A DNA stretch of 64,000 nt, taken from assembly GCF_020531965.1 (NCBI RefSeq), contig NZ_JAJAWH010000013.1:96903-160902 (forward strand), read 5' to 3'. The notes beneath the pieces are model-generated. The model made no database searches. It was given only the letters and a program-made list of their open reading frames with translations, and was not told where the DNA came from. This DNA comes from Pseudorhizobium xiangyangii (GTDB taxonomy: Bacteria; Pseudomonadota; Alphaproteobacteria; Rhizobiales; Rhizobiaceae). The translations under genes and the position numbers were made by a program. Of this stretch, positions 1 through 10,366 are shown one piece after another (the stretch's first letter is position 1; every line of letters begins with the position of its first letter).

Positions 1-457
1 GCTTCAACGTTATCCTGACGGTCGACGGATCGACCGCCTCGACCTTGTCGATCGACTTGTAATCGGAGGCGAATGCGGATGTATCCGGATTGGCGCTGCG
101 GTTCAGCGAATAGACGACATCATCTGCCGTGAGTTCACCATAGCCATGGTGGAACTTCACGCCCGAACGCAGCTTGAAAGTCCATACCGTGCCATTTTCG
201 TTGCTTTCCCAGCTTTCGGAAAGGTCGGGCTCCAGCGCGCTAATATCATCGGATCCTGGCTTGAACCGGACAAGGCCGTTGAACAGCCAGCTGGAAATGG
301 GCTTGTCGGGCGTGCTGGTTGCCCGATGTGGATCCATGGTGCCGAGATCCTGTGCAGCCATGCCGTAACGCAGAACTCCCTCCGCGAGCGCAGGAGTCGC
401 AGTGGAAATGCCTAACACCATCAAGAGCGTGAGTGCGTAATCCCCTATTCCATTCAT
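1..457 (-). CDS. ABC transporter substrate-binding protein, family 5 (partial)
   Basis: This is the first 152 codons of a periplasmic solute-binding protein of the peptide/nickel type; the gene runs off the left edge. Translation from the ATG at 457-455 gives a signal peptide ending in ATPALA (cleavage expected after residue 25), then the family 5 pattern: a DLGTMDPH stretch, EPDLSESWE, and WTFKLRSGVKFHHG followed by LTADDVVYSLNR. A GAGGG ribosome site lies about 8 bases upstream. It would capture peptides or other small solutes for an inner-membrane importer, whose other genes would lie outside the window. It is divergent from the LysR gene at 624, a likely regulator. Family is secure; substrate unknown. 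Confidence 0.85.
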   Translation of the reverse strand, partial: MNGIGDYALTLLMVLGISTATPALAEGVLRYGMAAQDLGTMDPHRATSTPDKPISSWLFNGLVRFKPGSDDISALEPDLSESWESNENGTVWTFKLRSGVKFHHGYGELTADDVVYSLNRSANPDTSAFASDYKSIDKVEAVDPSTVRITLK

Positions 458-623
458 GTTCGGACCCTCTGGTTTGTTTCTTGATCTTATTGGTGCCGGT
501 CTTCGCGGCTTGAGGCCGGTCCCCCGAAACCGGAAGTGTTCTGGGGCGGCGCTCGATAAAGGCTAGTCAAAACACTTAGCATCAGTCAAATATCAATGTC
601 TGACGTTTGCATTCGGATATGTT

Positions 624-1541
624 ATGCTGAGCCAAAGATCGTTGGAAGTGTTTCGAGAGGTCATGCTATACGGTTCGCTTGTCGGCGCGGCGCAGCAGTT
701 GCACATCTCCCAACCGGCTGTCTCTCGCCATATTAGCGATCTGGAAGCACAGACCGGACTCAAGCTTTTTCGTCGAACAGGCAACCGCGCCACGCCAACA
801 AAAGAGGCTTTCGGGTTACTTGCCGAAGTTGACCGCGCGTTCATCGGCCTCCGCGAGATCGAAGCCCAGGTGCCGCGCATCGCCAGCGGGGAGGTGGATT
901 CGATCACGCTCGCTGCAATGCCCGTCGTGGCAACAACCATGCTGCCGGAAGTCGTGGCCGGTCTAAGCCGAGAGTTCCCCTCCGCGAGTGTCGAGCTTCA
1001 ATCCGCGCACAGCACGCACATCATACCACGTGTGCGTGGCGGTTCGTTCGCCCTTGGCATCGTCTCGTTACGTCAACCGACTATTGGCGTGCGCGTTATG
1101 TGGCGCGACAGCTTCCCTTACTATTGCCTCCTGCCAAGCGATGACCCGCTCGCCGCCAGGGAAGTTATCCGGCCGGCCGATCTCGCGGGACGTCATCTGA
1201 TTGGTTATGCCGAGACGGCCGTGTCGGGCGTCATGCTGGACAGGGCGCTATCAGGTGTCAGCCCACCGCCTATCATCCGGATGCGTGTTCACCTCAGCAA
1301 GACTACATGGGCGTTAGTTGAGAATGGATGCGGCATCGCGATCGTCGACTCGTTTGCCGCACACGTGCACCGTTCTCGCGGAGGAACTGTGCGAAAATTT
1401 GATACGGATACGAAATTCGATTTGACGCTCATAGTTTGGGACGGAGCAATCCGGGACCACTATGTCGACCACTTCATCAATGCGCTCAGCGCGGTCAGTG
1501 AGCAATACAAGAGCGACGGATTCTTATCTCTAATCTCTTAA
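624..1541 (+). CDS. LysR-family transcriptional regulator
   Basis: A 305-residue LysR-type regulator of normal length. The N-terminal winged HTH covers about residues 4-63, with the typical AAQQLHISQPAVSRHISDLE recognition region and a KLFRRTGNRATPT wing. The rest is a periplasmic-binding-protein-like effector domain. It is transcribed away from the partial binding-protein gene, with 166 bases between the two starts, the classical arrangement for a LysR protein controlling its divergent neighbour. The inferred role is substrate-responsive control of the transporter cut by the left edge. The effector is unknown. Confidence 0.88.
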   Translation: MLSQRSLEVFREVMLYGSLVGAAQQLHISQPAVSRHISDLEAQTGLKLFRRTGNRATPTKEAFGLLAEVDRAFIGLREIEAQVPRIASGEVDSITLAAMPVVATTMLPEVVAGLSREFPSASVELQSAHSTHIIPRVRGGSFALGIVSLRQPTIGVRVMWRDSFPYYCLLPSDDPLAAREVIRPADLAGRHLIGYAETAVSGVMLDRALSGVSPPPIIRMRVHLSKTTWALVENGCGIAIVDSFAAHVHRSRGGTVRKFDTDTKFDLTLIVWDGAIRDHYVDHFINALSAVSEQYKSDGFLSLIS

Positions 1542-2323
1542 TGGCCACACGATGCTGCGCTTCAGGCAACACCAACAGACTGCCTAGAACCTCAGAAAAT
1601 CATGACAAACTCACCGCGAACGCCCTCCCGGGAAGCGGGTTCGTGCATGGGGCGCAAAGCTGCCGCGCGCTCTATCCCTGCGGCACCGCATACGTGAGGT
1701 CCGAAAGCGGAAATTATTGCCGCTCCTCCGTCCTGTTGACAGACACCCAAAGCCAGGGAACAAAGGTGGCATCCACGGCCGCTCGCGGCAGCAAAATATA
1801 GGGAATTCAAAGGCGATTTCGCTAGGCCATTGAAATCACGTGAGAATCCAAGGCCCCCAGGCAAGCCATTTTGGCACGTATTTTCTCCGTTTTATAGTTG
1901 CCATTCCCCACCAGAAATGGTGGCGTCTTTTCAGCTACTTGGCGCGATTTCCCGTCAATTGGAATGTGACGTTTCCCAGATCCCAAAGATGCTTCAGGTG
2001 GTCAAAATTAACAGACGTCATCAAAGCCAATCGACATCGAACCAACACACACTGCATGGGTATGTCGTACAACCTTGGCAAGCAATCCCACCAAGGCGAA
2101 ATATTGGCAGTGATGTACTCTCGACTAGAGTCGAGATGCCTGGCTTCATCTTTGGCAAAGGCCGGATCGACAGCCCCGTGGGCGCCAATGGGAGTTATCG
2201 GCAGGAGCGCCAGGACAGACACCGCTCCACTTCGTCGCTACGTGACTAGTTAGCAAACCGATACGCATAAGTTCCATAATCCTGGCAGGCTTACAAGGGC
2301 GTTTCGGTTAAACTAAGATCAGA
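1542..2323. other. Gene-poor stretch between LysR gene and integrase
   Basis: About 0.8 kb with no convincing gene. Several short overlapping reading frames exist on both strands but none has a good ribosome site, coherent protein composition or recognisable motif. The best minus-strand frame (1935-2222, GTG start, somewhat hydrophobic N-terminus) has no Shine-Dalgarno sequence. The stretch looks more AT-rich than the flanking core and may be decayed DNA of the adjacent integrase module. Confidence 0.5.
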
Positions 2324-2339
2324 CGGCGGCGAGCCGCCG
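2324..2339 (-). terminator. Hairpin downstream of the integrase gene
   Basis: A GC-rich inverted repeat (CGGCGG-CGAG-CCGCCG) 33 bases beyond the integrase stop codon. It lacks a clear T-run on the minus strand, so it is only a candidate transcription end or end-of-element structure. Confidence 0.35.
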
Positions 2340-2371
2340 GATCGTGACACGCCCTCCGTTCTACACTTCCC

Positions 2372-3463
2372 TCAACGATATGGCTCCAGTAGTGCGAACA
2401 TCGCCGTTCGGATATTGTCTGGAGCTTTGCTGAACGGCTGGAGAATATCGAGATGGGGATCGACTTCCCCTCGATTGCGGATGGACTCTACGAGTGCATG
2501 TTGATGATCTTCGTCCAGGGCACCATAGTAAACCAGCGTGGTACGGTAATCCTCATGCCCAAGGTTCTGGCTGAGTGCCTTTCGCTCTTCAGCTGTTGCA
2601 CCCCACCGCTCGATCATTCTGGCAATTGTTGAACGGATCGCATGAGGCCGGGAATATTTCGTTCCCGCCGCTTCGGCAGCGGCTTTCATCACATGCCGGA
2701 CGGGAGCGGCAGACGCGAGAAAATCGAAACGTACCTCCTTCAGTTCACCCCAGTGCTTTTTGAAACCTCGAGGAAAGAGCGGATCATTGTCCTGAGCGCC
2801 AAGATCTCGCAACTCTTCAAGCCAATCGATAACGGTTTTTTCGATGTCCTCTCCAACCGGAAACCAGGCTGTCCGCATTGTCTTGCTTGCCTTGGTGGCG
2901 ACTCGTTTGGCGTCCTGGAAGACCAACTTGCGGGAGGTATCAACGTGCTTGACGCGCAGCGTGACCAGCGCCCCATCACGCACGCCCGTCAGATAGAGAA
3001 AGGCGATCATTGCACGGTCGCGCCGCTGGAGAACGGTATTGGCCGGAGCCGCCGCAATCAACATCCTGATCTCATCCGCAGTCGGCACGTGTTTCTCCGT
3101 CGCCGCCTTGGCGATCTTTGCAAGGCGTTTGGATGGGGTGAAGTAGTCCGGCAGATCGCGCGGCATCTTGGTGAATGCGAACTGCTTGGAGAGCCATAAA
3201 AAGAAGGCTTTCAATGTGCCGAGGCTATGGACAACCGTGGATGCGGACAATGTCCCTTCCTCCTCGGCTTTAGTCTGCATGTTGTTCTTGTATGCGATGA
3301 TTTGATCGCGGCTCACCTGGCTGAAGTCGACATTGCCCGTTGCCTCTTCGAACTGGCGTATGTGCCTCAGAGCGGCATCAATCGTCTTGTCGTCCAAGCC
3401 TTGGGCTTGCTTAAGCTTGGTCTGATAGTCGTAGATAACGAATGCATTCTGATGAGACGGCAT
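2372..3463 (-). CDS. Tyrosine recombinase / phage-type integrase
   Basis: A site-specific recombinase of the tyrosine family, about 363 residues from the ATG at 3463. That start follows a purine-rich AAGAGAGCGAGA; an in-frame start at 3571 would add 36 unlikely residues. The N-terminal half is a SAM-like core-binding domain. The catalytic residues are visible: Arg in LTGVRDGAL (about R162), His and Arg in RPHAIRS (H274, R277), His in NLGHED (H303) and the Tyr nucleophile in LVYYG (Y312 or Y313). It lies at the far end of a three-gene minus-strand module starting next to tRNA-Ser, as expected for an element using the tRNA gene as its attachment site. All catalytic residues are present, so it may be active. 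Confidence 0.9.
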   Translation of the reverse strand: MPSHQNAFVIYDYQTKLKQAQGLDDKTIDAALRHIRQFEEATGNVDFSQVSRDQIIAYKNNMQTKAEEEGTLSASTVVHSLGTLKAFFLWLSKQFAFTKMPRDLPDYFTPSKRLAKIAKAATEKHVPTADEIRMLIAAAPANTVLQRRDRAMIAFLYLTGVRDGALVTLRVKHVDTSRKLVFQDAKRVATKASKTMRTAWFPVGEDIEKTVIDWLEELRDLGAQDNDPLFPRGFKKHWGELKEVRFDFLASAAPVRHVMKAAAEAAGTKYSRPHAIRSTIARMIERWGATAEERKALSQNLGHEDYRTTLVYYGALDEDHQHALVESIRNRGEVDPHLDILQPFSKAPDNIRTAMFALLEPYR

Positions 3464-3660
3464 GCTGTCTCGCTCTCTTGTATATTGATTGCTGAAAGTC
3501 TTGGTTCTGCGAACATCCCCGAAAACGGTGGTTTGCGGGGATGTTGAGGTGCCGGTGTCCGATTGAAACACGTCGAAAACTTATCGATAGCCGACACCGT
3601 TTCAAGCGAGGACCAATTTAGGGCGATTTGCCCAATCCGAATGGGAAGGTGACCATTACA

Positions 3661-4101
3661 TTAGTCTGGAATCGTGCCATTGGGATTGTGTTCTGTGGCG
3701 TCCTTGATCACGGCCCATTGCTCATCCGTCAACCACCGGCTCGCGCGACCACGCCCCTCCGAGCAAGCAAGCGACAAGCGTACCAACCCGGTGCGGCCTG
3801 GATGGACGTTAATACCTCCCTCCAGCAGGGAATGTTTCCCCCCACATGAGACGCAGTGGATCTCATATGGGCCGCATGGTGATTTGCTACGGTCGCGACG
3901 GGCGCGATGGAAATCATTCAACTGGTCGCCTCGAAACAAACGGCGGCCGCCTTTTTCGAAGCAACACAAGCCAGACCTCAACCAATTGCCGACCGTGTTG
4001 CGGCATACTCCGTAGAGAGCCTGCACCTCGTCAGGCGAGTAGAAGTAATTGATCTTCGCGAGGCGCTCGCTGTGGAGATTACGGCGGCGGGACTTGCTCA
4101 T
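3661..4101 (-). CDS. Small HTH protein with possible zinc-binding cysteines
   Basis: A 146-residue protein. Residues about 18-60 resemble a MerR/excisionase-type HTH (YSPDEVQALYGVCRNTVGNW, then GGRRLFRGDQLNDFHRAR). The second part has cysteines at about 76, 83, 86 and 113 (spacing C-X6-C-X2-C-X26-C, including HCVSCGGKH), which could hold one zinc ion. The start overlaps the stop of the upstream AlpA-like gene by 4 bases (ATGA), so the two are probably translated together. By position it may be an excisionase or regulator of the integrase. I do not recognise the complete family. Confidence 0.7.
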   Translation of the reverse strand: MSKSRRRNLHSERLAKINYFYSPDEVQALYGVCRNTVGNWLRSGLCCFEKGGRRLFRGDQLNDFHRARRDRSKSPCGPYEIHCVSCGGKHSLLEGGINVHPGRTGLVRLSLACSEGRGRASRWLTDEQWAVIKDATEHNPNGTIPD

Positions 4102-4529
4102 CGCTCACCTGCCATACGCGCTTCGTATGCCACGACCTCACTGAGGCGCCAGCGCGTCGATCCCTTCTCGACCTTCAACGGCTTGGGAAAGCCCTCGGAC
4201 GTCTTGATCCAGCGCCAAATGGTCTGTTTGCTGACCTTGAAGAGGGCGGCAACCTCGTTATCGGTGAGAAGTTGCTCTGCTTTAGCGGGTGCATGAGCTG
4301 CCGGGATAGATGTACGCTCAAGCTTTTGAGCGGCGCCGATCTTGGGAAGCAGCGCGCCCAACACTTTTTGGGCGATGAGATCAGCGAACTGATTTGTGTA
4401 TTCGTCCTCGCTCGGAGCGATGTCGGTCACACCAGTCGCGGCGGCATAGGCATTGCCAGTAGCCGCCAGCTGAGCGTCGCGATCATGTTGCTGTTTATCG
4501 AGGAGGTTTGCCTTGGAAGATTTACGCAT
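4098..4529 (-). CDS. AlpA-like / excisionase-family DNA-binding protein
   Basis: A 143-residue protein starting at the ATG at 4529, chosen because GGAGAAAGGGAAC precedes it at good spacing; the frame stays open further upstream. The C-terminal half (about residues 88-140) is an AlpA/MerR-like HTH: TDNEVAALFKVSKQTIWRWI, then GFPKPLKVEKGSTRWRLSEV, the standard form of AlpA regulators of phage integrase genes. The N-terminal half is low in motifs. It is first of three minus-strand genes ending with the integrase. The inferred job is integration/excision control. Confidence 0.8.
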   Translation of the reverse strand: MRKSSKANLLDKQQHDRDAQLAATGNAYAAATGVTDIAPSEDEYTNQFADLIAQKVLGALLPKIGAAQKLERTSIPAAHAPAKAEQLLTDNEVAALFKVSKQTIWRWIKTSEGFPKPLKVEKGSTRWRLSEVVAYEARMAGER

Positions 4530-4780
4530 ACCGTTCCCTTTCTCCGCATTTAGCGGGGTGTAGGGAAGCCGGCACGTCTTGCGCAAACTTCGAATAAATC
4601 ATCGCGGCGAATTGTTCACCGGATGTGATGCCATGCGTATCAGAATATTCTCACGGCGCAACAGGCTATCGTGCAAAATCCATTTGCGAGAAGATTTATT
4701 TCGGTGCGATGGGCCAGATGATGGGCCAAGAGAAACGGCATCCAAAAATATCTTAAAAAACAACGACTTGATGGATCTTA

Positions 4781-4870
4781 TGGCGGAGAGGGTGGGATTC
4801 GAACCCACGATACGGTTGCCCGTATGCCGCATTTCGAGTGCGGTGCTTTCGACCACTCAGCCACCTCTCC
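4781..4870 (-). tRNA. tRNA-Ser (anticodon CGA)
   Basis: Read on the minus strand from 4870, the sequence folds as a class II tRNA. The acceptor stem is GGAGAGG with CCTCTCC, followed by discriminator G and an encoded CCA (4783-4781). The anticodon stem CCGCA/TGCGG encloses loop CTCGAAA (anticodon CGA, reading UCG). There is a long variable arm typical of serine tRNAs, and a T-arm GTGGG-TTCGAAT-CCCAC. Its 3' end faces the integrase module. Confidence 0.95.
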
Positions 4871-4969
4871 GCTTAAGACGTGATGACGCGTTGGTCAGCG
4901 CGGGCTGTCTCATAGCGACGAAAGATGAGGCTGGCAAGCGCCAAATCCAAGATCGTCAATCCTTTTATC

Positions 4970-4998
4970 TTGACAGTTTTCATGCCCTCACGTATGCC
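4970..4998 (+). promoter_or_regulatory. Candidate sigma-70 promoter for rplU-rpmA
   Basis: TTGACA at 4970-4975 and TATGCC at 4993-4998 are separated by 17 bases. A start near 5005 would give a leader of about 170 bases before rplU. This is the only strong promoter match seen in the 306-base gap between tRNA-Ser and rplU (4871-5176). The rest of the gap holds no gene I can support. Confidence 0.6.
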
Positions 4999-5176
4999 CG
5001 CAACCGATCAGGCGTGGAAAGGGCTCCATGCCTCTTTTCTTGTTCGGATGCCTCCCAAGGGCAACGTCAAGACCACCGGCAGGATGGCGACTTTTCAGTA
5101 TCCCTCCTGCTCACCCGACTGGCAAAAAGACGGCCGCCTTACAGGCAGAGCCGGAACGAACATGAAAGGATAAAAA

Positions 5177-5488
5177 ATGTTCGCAGTCATCAAGACCGGC
5201 GGTAAACAGTACCGCGTGGCCGCCAACGACGTGCTCACCATCGAAAAGCTGGAAGCAGAAGCTGGCGCAATCGTAGAATTCAACGAGATCCTGGTCATCG
5301 GCGTAGGCGCTGATGCCAAGTTCGGTGCGCCTTTCGTAACGGGCGCCACCGTCAAGGCTGAAGTCGTTGAGCACAACCGTGGCAAGAAGGTCCTTTCCTT
5401 CAAGAAGCGTCGCCGTCAGAATTCCAAGCGAATTCGCGGTCATCGCCAGCATCACACGGTCGTTCGCATCACCGACATCGTCGCTTAA
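5177..5488 (+). CDS. rplU: 50S ribosomal protein L21
   Basis: A 103-residue large-subunit ribosomal protein that binds 23S rRNA. The N-terminus MFAVIKTGGKQYRV is the L21 signature, and the KKRRRQNSKRIRGHRQ stretch near the C-terminus is its basic RNA-binding tail. Length is normal for the family. The start is fixed by AAAGGAT just upstream. It is first in an rplU-rpmA pair, 33 bases before rpmA. Confidence 0.98.
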   Translation: MFAVIKTGGKQYRVAANDVLTIEKLEAEAGAIVEFNEILVIGVGADAKFGAPFVTGATVKAEVVEHNRGKKVLSFKKRRRQNSKRIRGHRQHHTVVRITDIVA

Positions 5489-5521
5489 TCAGGATTTTCG
5501 AAGGTTTAAAGGAGAACTCCA

Positions 5522-5791
5522 ATGGCACATAAAAAAGCTGGCGGTTCGTCGCGCAACGGTCGTGATTCCGAATCCAAGCGCCTTGGCGTGAAGAAGTTCG
5601 GCGGCGAAGTCGTCATTCCAGGCAACATTATCGTGCGTCAGCGCGGTACGCAGTGGCATCCGGGCACCAATGTCGGCCTCGGCAAGGACCACACCATTTT
5701 TGCGCTTACCGCCGGCAATGTGAACTACCGTACGAAGGCCAATGGCCGAGTGTACGTCTCTGTAATGCCGAAAGCAGAAGCAGCGGAATAA
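5522..5791 (+). CDS. rpmA: 50S ribosomal protein L27
   Basis: An 89-residue ribosomal protein whose N-terminal arm reaches toward the peptidyl-transferase centre. The start [20 protein letters not shown] is diagnostic, followed by [17 protein letters not shown]. The ribosome site AAAGGAGAA lies just upstream. It is cotranscribed with rplU, and a strong terminator follows. Confidence 0.98.
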   Translation: MAHKKAGGSSRNGRDSESKRLGVKKFGGEVVIPGNIIVRQRGTQWHPGTNVGLGKDHTIFALTAGNVNYRTKANGRVYVSVMPKAEAAE

Positions 5792-5855
5792 GCCGGTAGC
5801 GCTCTAAAGCAGCCGGTGTCTCATCGACCCGGCTGGCACCACCAGGTTTCAGTCC

Positions 5856-5899
5856 AAAGAAAAGGGAAGATGGGCACCACCCAACTTCCCTTTTTCTTT
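5856..5899 (+). terminator. Rho-independent terminator after rpmA
   Basis: A long dyad: AAAGAAAAGGGAAG pairs with CTTCCCTTTTTCTTT with one bulge, enclosing an inner TGGG/CCCA hairpin, and the descending arm provides the T-rich tail. It separates rplU-rpmA from the acetyltransferase genes. Confidence 0.85.
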
Positions 5900-5921
5900 G
5901 ATCCAAACGGAGGACTGAACC

Positions 5922-6554
5922 ATGCAAGGCGAATTGTTAAGGGTGAGCCAATCCCGGCCACCGGAAGAACGGCTGAGACCCGAGCGGTCGAGGAGCGATT
6001 GCCCCGTCTTACTGTCGCAGAGACTTGTTCTGCGCGCACCCCACGAAGAAGACATCGACGCCCTTGCCCATCTCGCCAACAATGCAAACATCGCGACCAT
6101 GGTGTCACGCATGCCGCATCCCTACACGGCAAAAGACGCCGCGGATTTTGTGCGACGCACGAAAGCCGGCGAGATTGGCAAGTGCGTCTACGCCATTACG
6201 CGAGGCGACAATGGCGCCTTTCTAGGATGCTGCGGGCTTGAACCCCAGGAAGACCAGAAGACCGTGGAAATCGGCTACTGGCTTGGCGAACCGCACTGGA
6301 ACCAGGGCTATGCTACCGAGGCGGCGCATGTCCTGATCGACATGGCCTTCCGCACACGCGACATCGACCAGATCGACGCGCGTTGCAGGGTCACCAATGT
6401 TGCATCTCGGCGGGTTATCCAGAAATGCGGCTTCCAGTTCCAGGGCTCGGGCATGTTCGGGTCCCTGGCCATGGGAGGCATGGTGCCTGTCGAATGGTTC
6501 CGGCTCGACCGCAAGACATGGATTTCACTCCGCAGCTGGGGAGAGCTTAGATGA
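5922..6554 (+). CDS. GNAT family N-acetyltransferase (RimJ/RimL type)
   Basis: A 210-residue acetyl-CoA-dependent acyltransferase. After a variable 30-residue leader come the beta strand LSQRLVLRAPHEEDIDALA, the core VEIGYWLGEPHWNQGYATEA (acetyl-CoA-binding Q/R-x-x-G-x-A pattern as NQGYATEA) and the NVASRRVIQKCGF helix. These match the RimJ/RimL branch that acetylates protein N-termini or small substrates. The start is supported by GGAGGA. It overlaps the next GNAT gene by 4 bases (ATGA). The pair sits between rpmA and obgE, as often in Rhizobiaceae. Substrate unknown. Confidence 0.88.
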   Translation: MQGELLRVSQSRPPEERLRPERSRSDCPVLLSQRLVLRAPHEEDIDALAHLANNANIATMVSRMPHPYTAKDAADFVRRTKAGEIGKCVYAITRGDNGAFLGCCGLEPQEDQKTVEIGYWLGEPHWNQGYATEAAHVLIDMAFRTRDIDQIDARCRVTNVASRRVIQKCGFQFQGSGMFGSLAMGGMVPVEWFRLDRKTWISLRSWGELR

Positions 6555-7129
6555 GCGCCACAGTTCTTGAACGCCGGTCAACGGAAGACAGGATGCCGGG
6601 GCCATGCCCCGTCATCACCAGCCGTCGCCTGGTCTTGAGGCCCCACCGGGTGTCTGATGCAGACAGCATTGCGCAATCGCTGGCCGACTTTTCCGTCAGC
6701 CGCATGCTGGCTCGCGTCCCGCAGCCGTACGATCGGGAAGATGCCCGCAACTGGCTGCAGATCCGGCTCTCGGGATCTTCACCGGGCTGGACCATGGCGA
6801 TCACGACGCGCGATGACGTTCACATCGGTATTGTGTCGTTGGAGCTGCGCGGCGAATCCTGGCATCTTGGCTACTGGCTGAACCGGCTCCATTGGGGAAA
6901 GGGCATCATGACGGAAGCCGTCGATGGCGTACTGGATCTATTTGTGCGGCGCATGCCTGACACCGAGGTCCATTCCGGGGTCTTTGCAGACAATTCTGCT
7001 TCATTGAAGATCCAGCAAAAGCTCGGGTTCAGGATCACCAATTGCAACGAGTTGTTCAATTTGGCTCGCAACAGCATGGTACCGCATATTGAAACCCTGC
7101 TGCGGCCGGAAGATCTCCGCCGGCCGTAA
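6551..7129 (+). CDS. Second GNAT family N-acetyltransferase
   Basis: A 192-residue paralogue of the preceding gene, translationally coupled to it by ATGA. It shows ITSRRLVLRPHRVSDADSIA, the acetyl-CoA motif region LGYWLNRLHWGKGIMTEAVD and NSASLKIQQKLGF. The two proteins are similar in layout but clearly diverged, suggesting an old duplication with different substrates. A hairpin follows. Confidence 0.87.
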   Translation: MSATVLERRSTEDRMPGPCPVITSRRLVLRPHRVSDADSIAQSLADFSVSRMLARVPQPYDREDARNWLQIRLSGSSPGWTMAITTRDDVHIGIVSLELRGESWHLGYWLNRLHWGKGIMTEAVDGVLDLFVRRMPDTEVHSGVFADNSASLKIQQKLGFRITNCNELFNLARNSMVPHIETLLRPEDLRRP

Positions 7130-7142
7130 CGATCAGGAAGTA

Positions 7143-7164
7143 GCCGGCGGATCAGTCCGCCGGC
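7143..7164. terminator. Bidirectional hairpin between convergent genes
   Basis: A perfect 9-bp stem GCCGGCGGA/TCCGCCGGC with loop TCAG lies between the second GNAT gene (plus) and the phosphatase-family gene (minus, ending at 7169). There is no strong T-run, so termination efficiency is uncertain. Confidence 0.5.
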
Positions 7165-7168
7165 ACTG

Positions 7169-8032
7169 TTAGGCCAGTTCGAGCCAGACCGGGAAGTGAT
7201 CGGAGCCGAGCGCCTGATTGTCCACCTGAACAGATTTCAGCCTCGGAGCGAGCTGTGGGTTTACGAAGCAATGATCGAGATACATCTTCTCCGTCCCGTC
7301 CCCCGGCGATTTCACCCAGGTGTAGCTTTCCGGTGTCGTTGCGCCCAGTCGGGCGGACGCGTCGACTGCGTGGTTGGCACGCAGTGCTCGCCGATAGTAG
7401 CTGTCGGTTCTGCCGACCATCTCCACGTATTCAGGCGATTCCGGGACCATGTTGAAATCGCCCATCATGACGAAATCCTCGGCAAGCGGCATATCGGCCA
7501 GACCGAATTCGCTGGCGCCCGTCAGCGATCCGCCCTCGGCGACGAAATTCAGCGCTCGAGCCTTCAGGAACCGGACCTGCTCAATGCGCTCATCAGGCGA
7601 GACATGATCCAGATGAACGGAGTAGACACGCAACGGACCCGACGGAGTGGCAATCACTGCCTCCACCGCACCCCTCTGCAGGTTGAGCTTTTCGAAAGTG
7701 CGGTTGCGCGGCAACAGCAGATGGCGCACCGCAAGGATGGGCCATCGCGACAGGATCATGTTGCCGAACTGCAGGCGACGCTCGGTCGGCTGCCCGTCAA
7801 CGTCGACCATGTCGATGAACAGGTCGCACGGAGCCGCGAAACTGGAAAAAGCGTGGGGAAGCAGCGTCTTGATCCCCTCGACCATGTCCGCATAGTTGTT
7901 CCTGGAGAAGCCCCGGGTAACCTCCTGGAGCGCAATGATGTCGGCCTCGGCAACGCTGTCGGCAATACGGTCGAGACTATACAGCCCATCCAGGCCGATC
8001 CCATATTGAATATTATAGCTAACCAACTTCAT
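7169..8032 (-). CDS. Endonuclease/exonuclease/phosphatase family protein
   Basis: A 287-residue metal-dependent phosphoesterase. Motifs in order: KLVSYNIQYG (metal-binding Asn), IIALQEV (Glu), VYSVHLDH (catalytic His), MMGDFNMVPESPEY (Asp and Asn) and ALGSDHFPVW (C-terminal Asp-His). No signal peptide or membrane segment is seen. Members act on nucleic acids, inositol phosphates or lipids, so the substrate cannot be fixed. It is divergent from obgE with 97 bases between the starts. Confidence 0.85.
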   Translation of the reverse strand: MKLVSYNIQYGIGLDGLYSLDRIADSVAEADIIALQEVTRGFSRNNYADMVEGIKTLLPHAFSSFAAPCDLFIDMVDVDGQPTERRLQFGNMILSRWPILAVRHLLLPRNRTFEKLNLQRGAVEAVIATPSGPLRVYSVHLDHVSPDERIEQVRFLKARALNFVAEGGSLTGASEFGLADMPLAEDFVMMGDFNMVPESPEYVEMVGRTDSYYRRALRANHAVDASARLGATTPESYTWVKSPGDGTEKMYLDHCFVNPQLAPRLKSVQVDNQALGSDHFPVWLELA

Positions 8033-8108
8033 GATATTCTTTGACCTCCGCCTGAACGGCCTATATCGAACCCGGACAATGTCTTATGGGCAATGACGTT
8101 GTCGGTAA

Positions 8109-10358
<2,250 letters not shown>

Positions 10359-10366
<8 letters not shown>

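Larger units (their letters stand above)
2324..4780. mobile_element. Integrase module adjoining tRNA-Ser
   Basis: Three minus-strand genes (AlpA-like regulator, HTH protein with cysteines, tyrosine integrase) sit against the 3' end of tRNA-Ser(CGA), the common layout of a tRNA-targeting integrative element. No second copy of the tRNA 3' end was seen between 1 and 4780, so the far end either lies left of the window or has decayed. If the former, the LysR gene and the binding-protein gene are island cargo. The limits given cover only the visible module. Confidence 0.6.

Noticed and set aside
1935-2222. Minus-strand 95-codon frame with a somewhat hydrophobic N-terminus
   Set aside because: GTG start without ribosome site, an upstream stop close by, and no recognisable motif; kept only as part of a gene-poor stretch.
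4708-4732. Imperfect direct repeat of GATGGGCCA beside the tRNA gene
   Set aside because: Only two short copies, unrelated to the tRNA sequence; not a credible attachment site.
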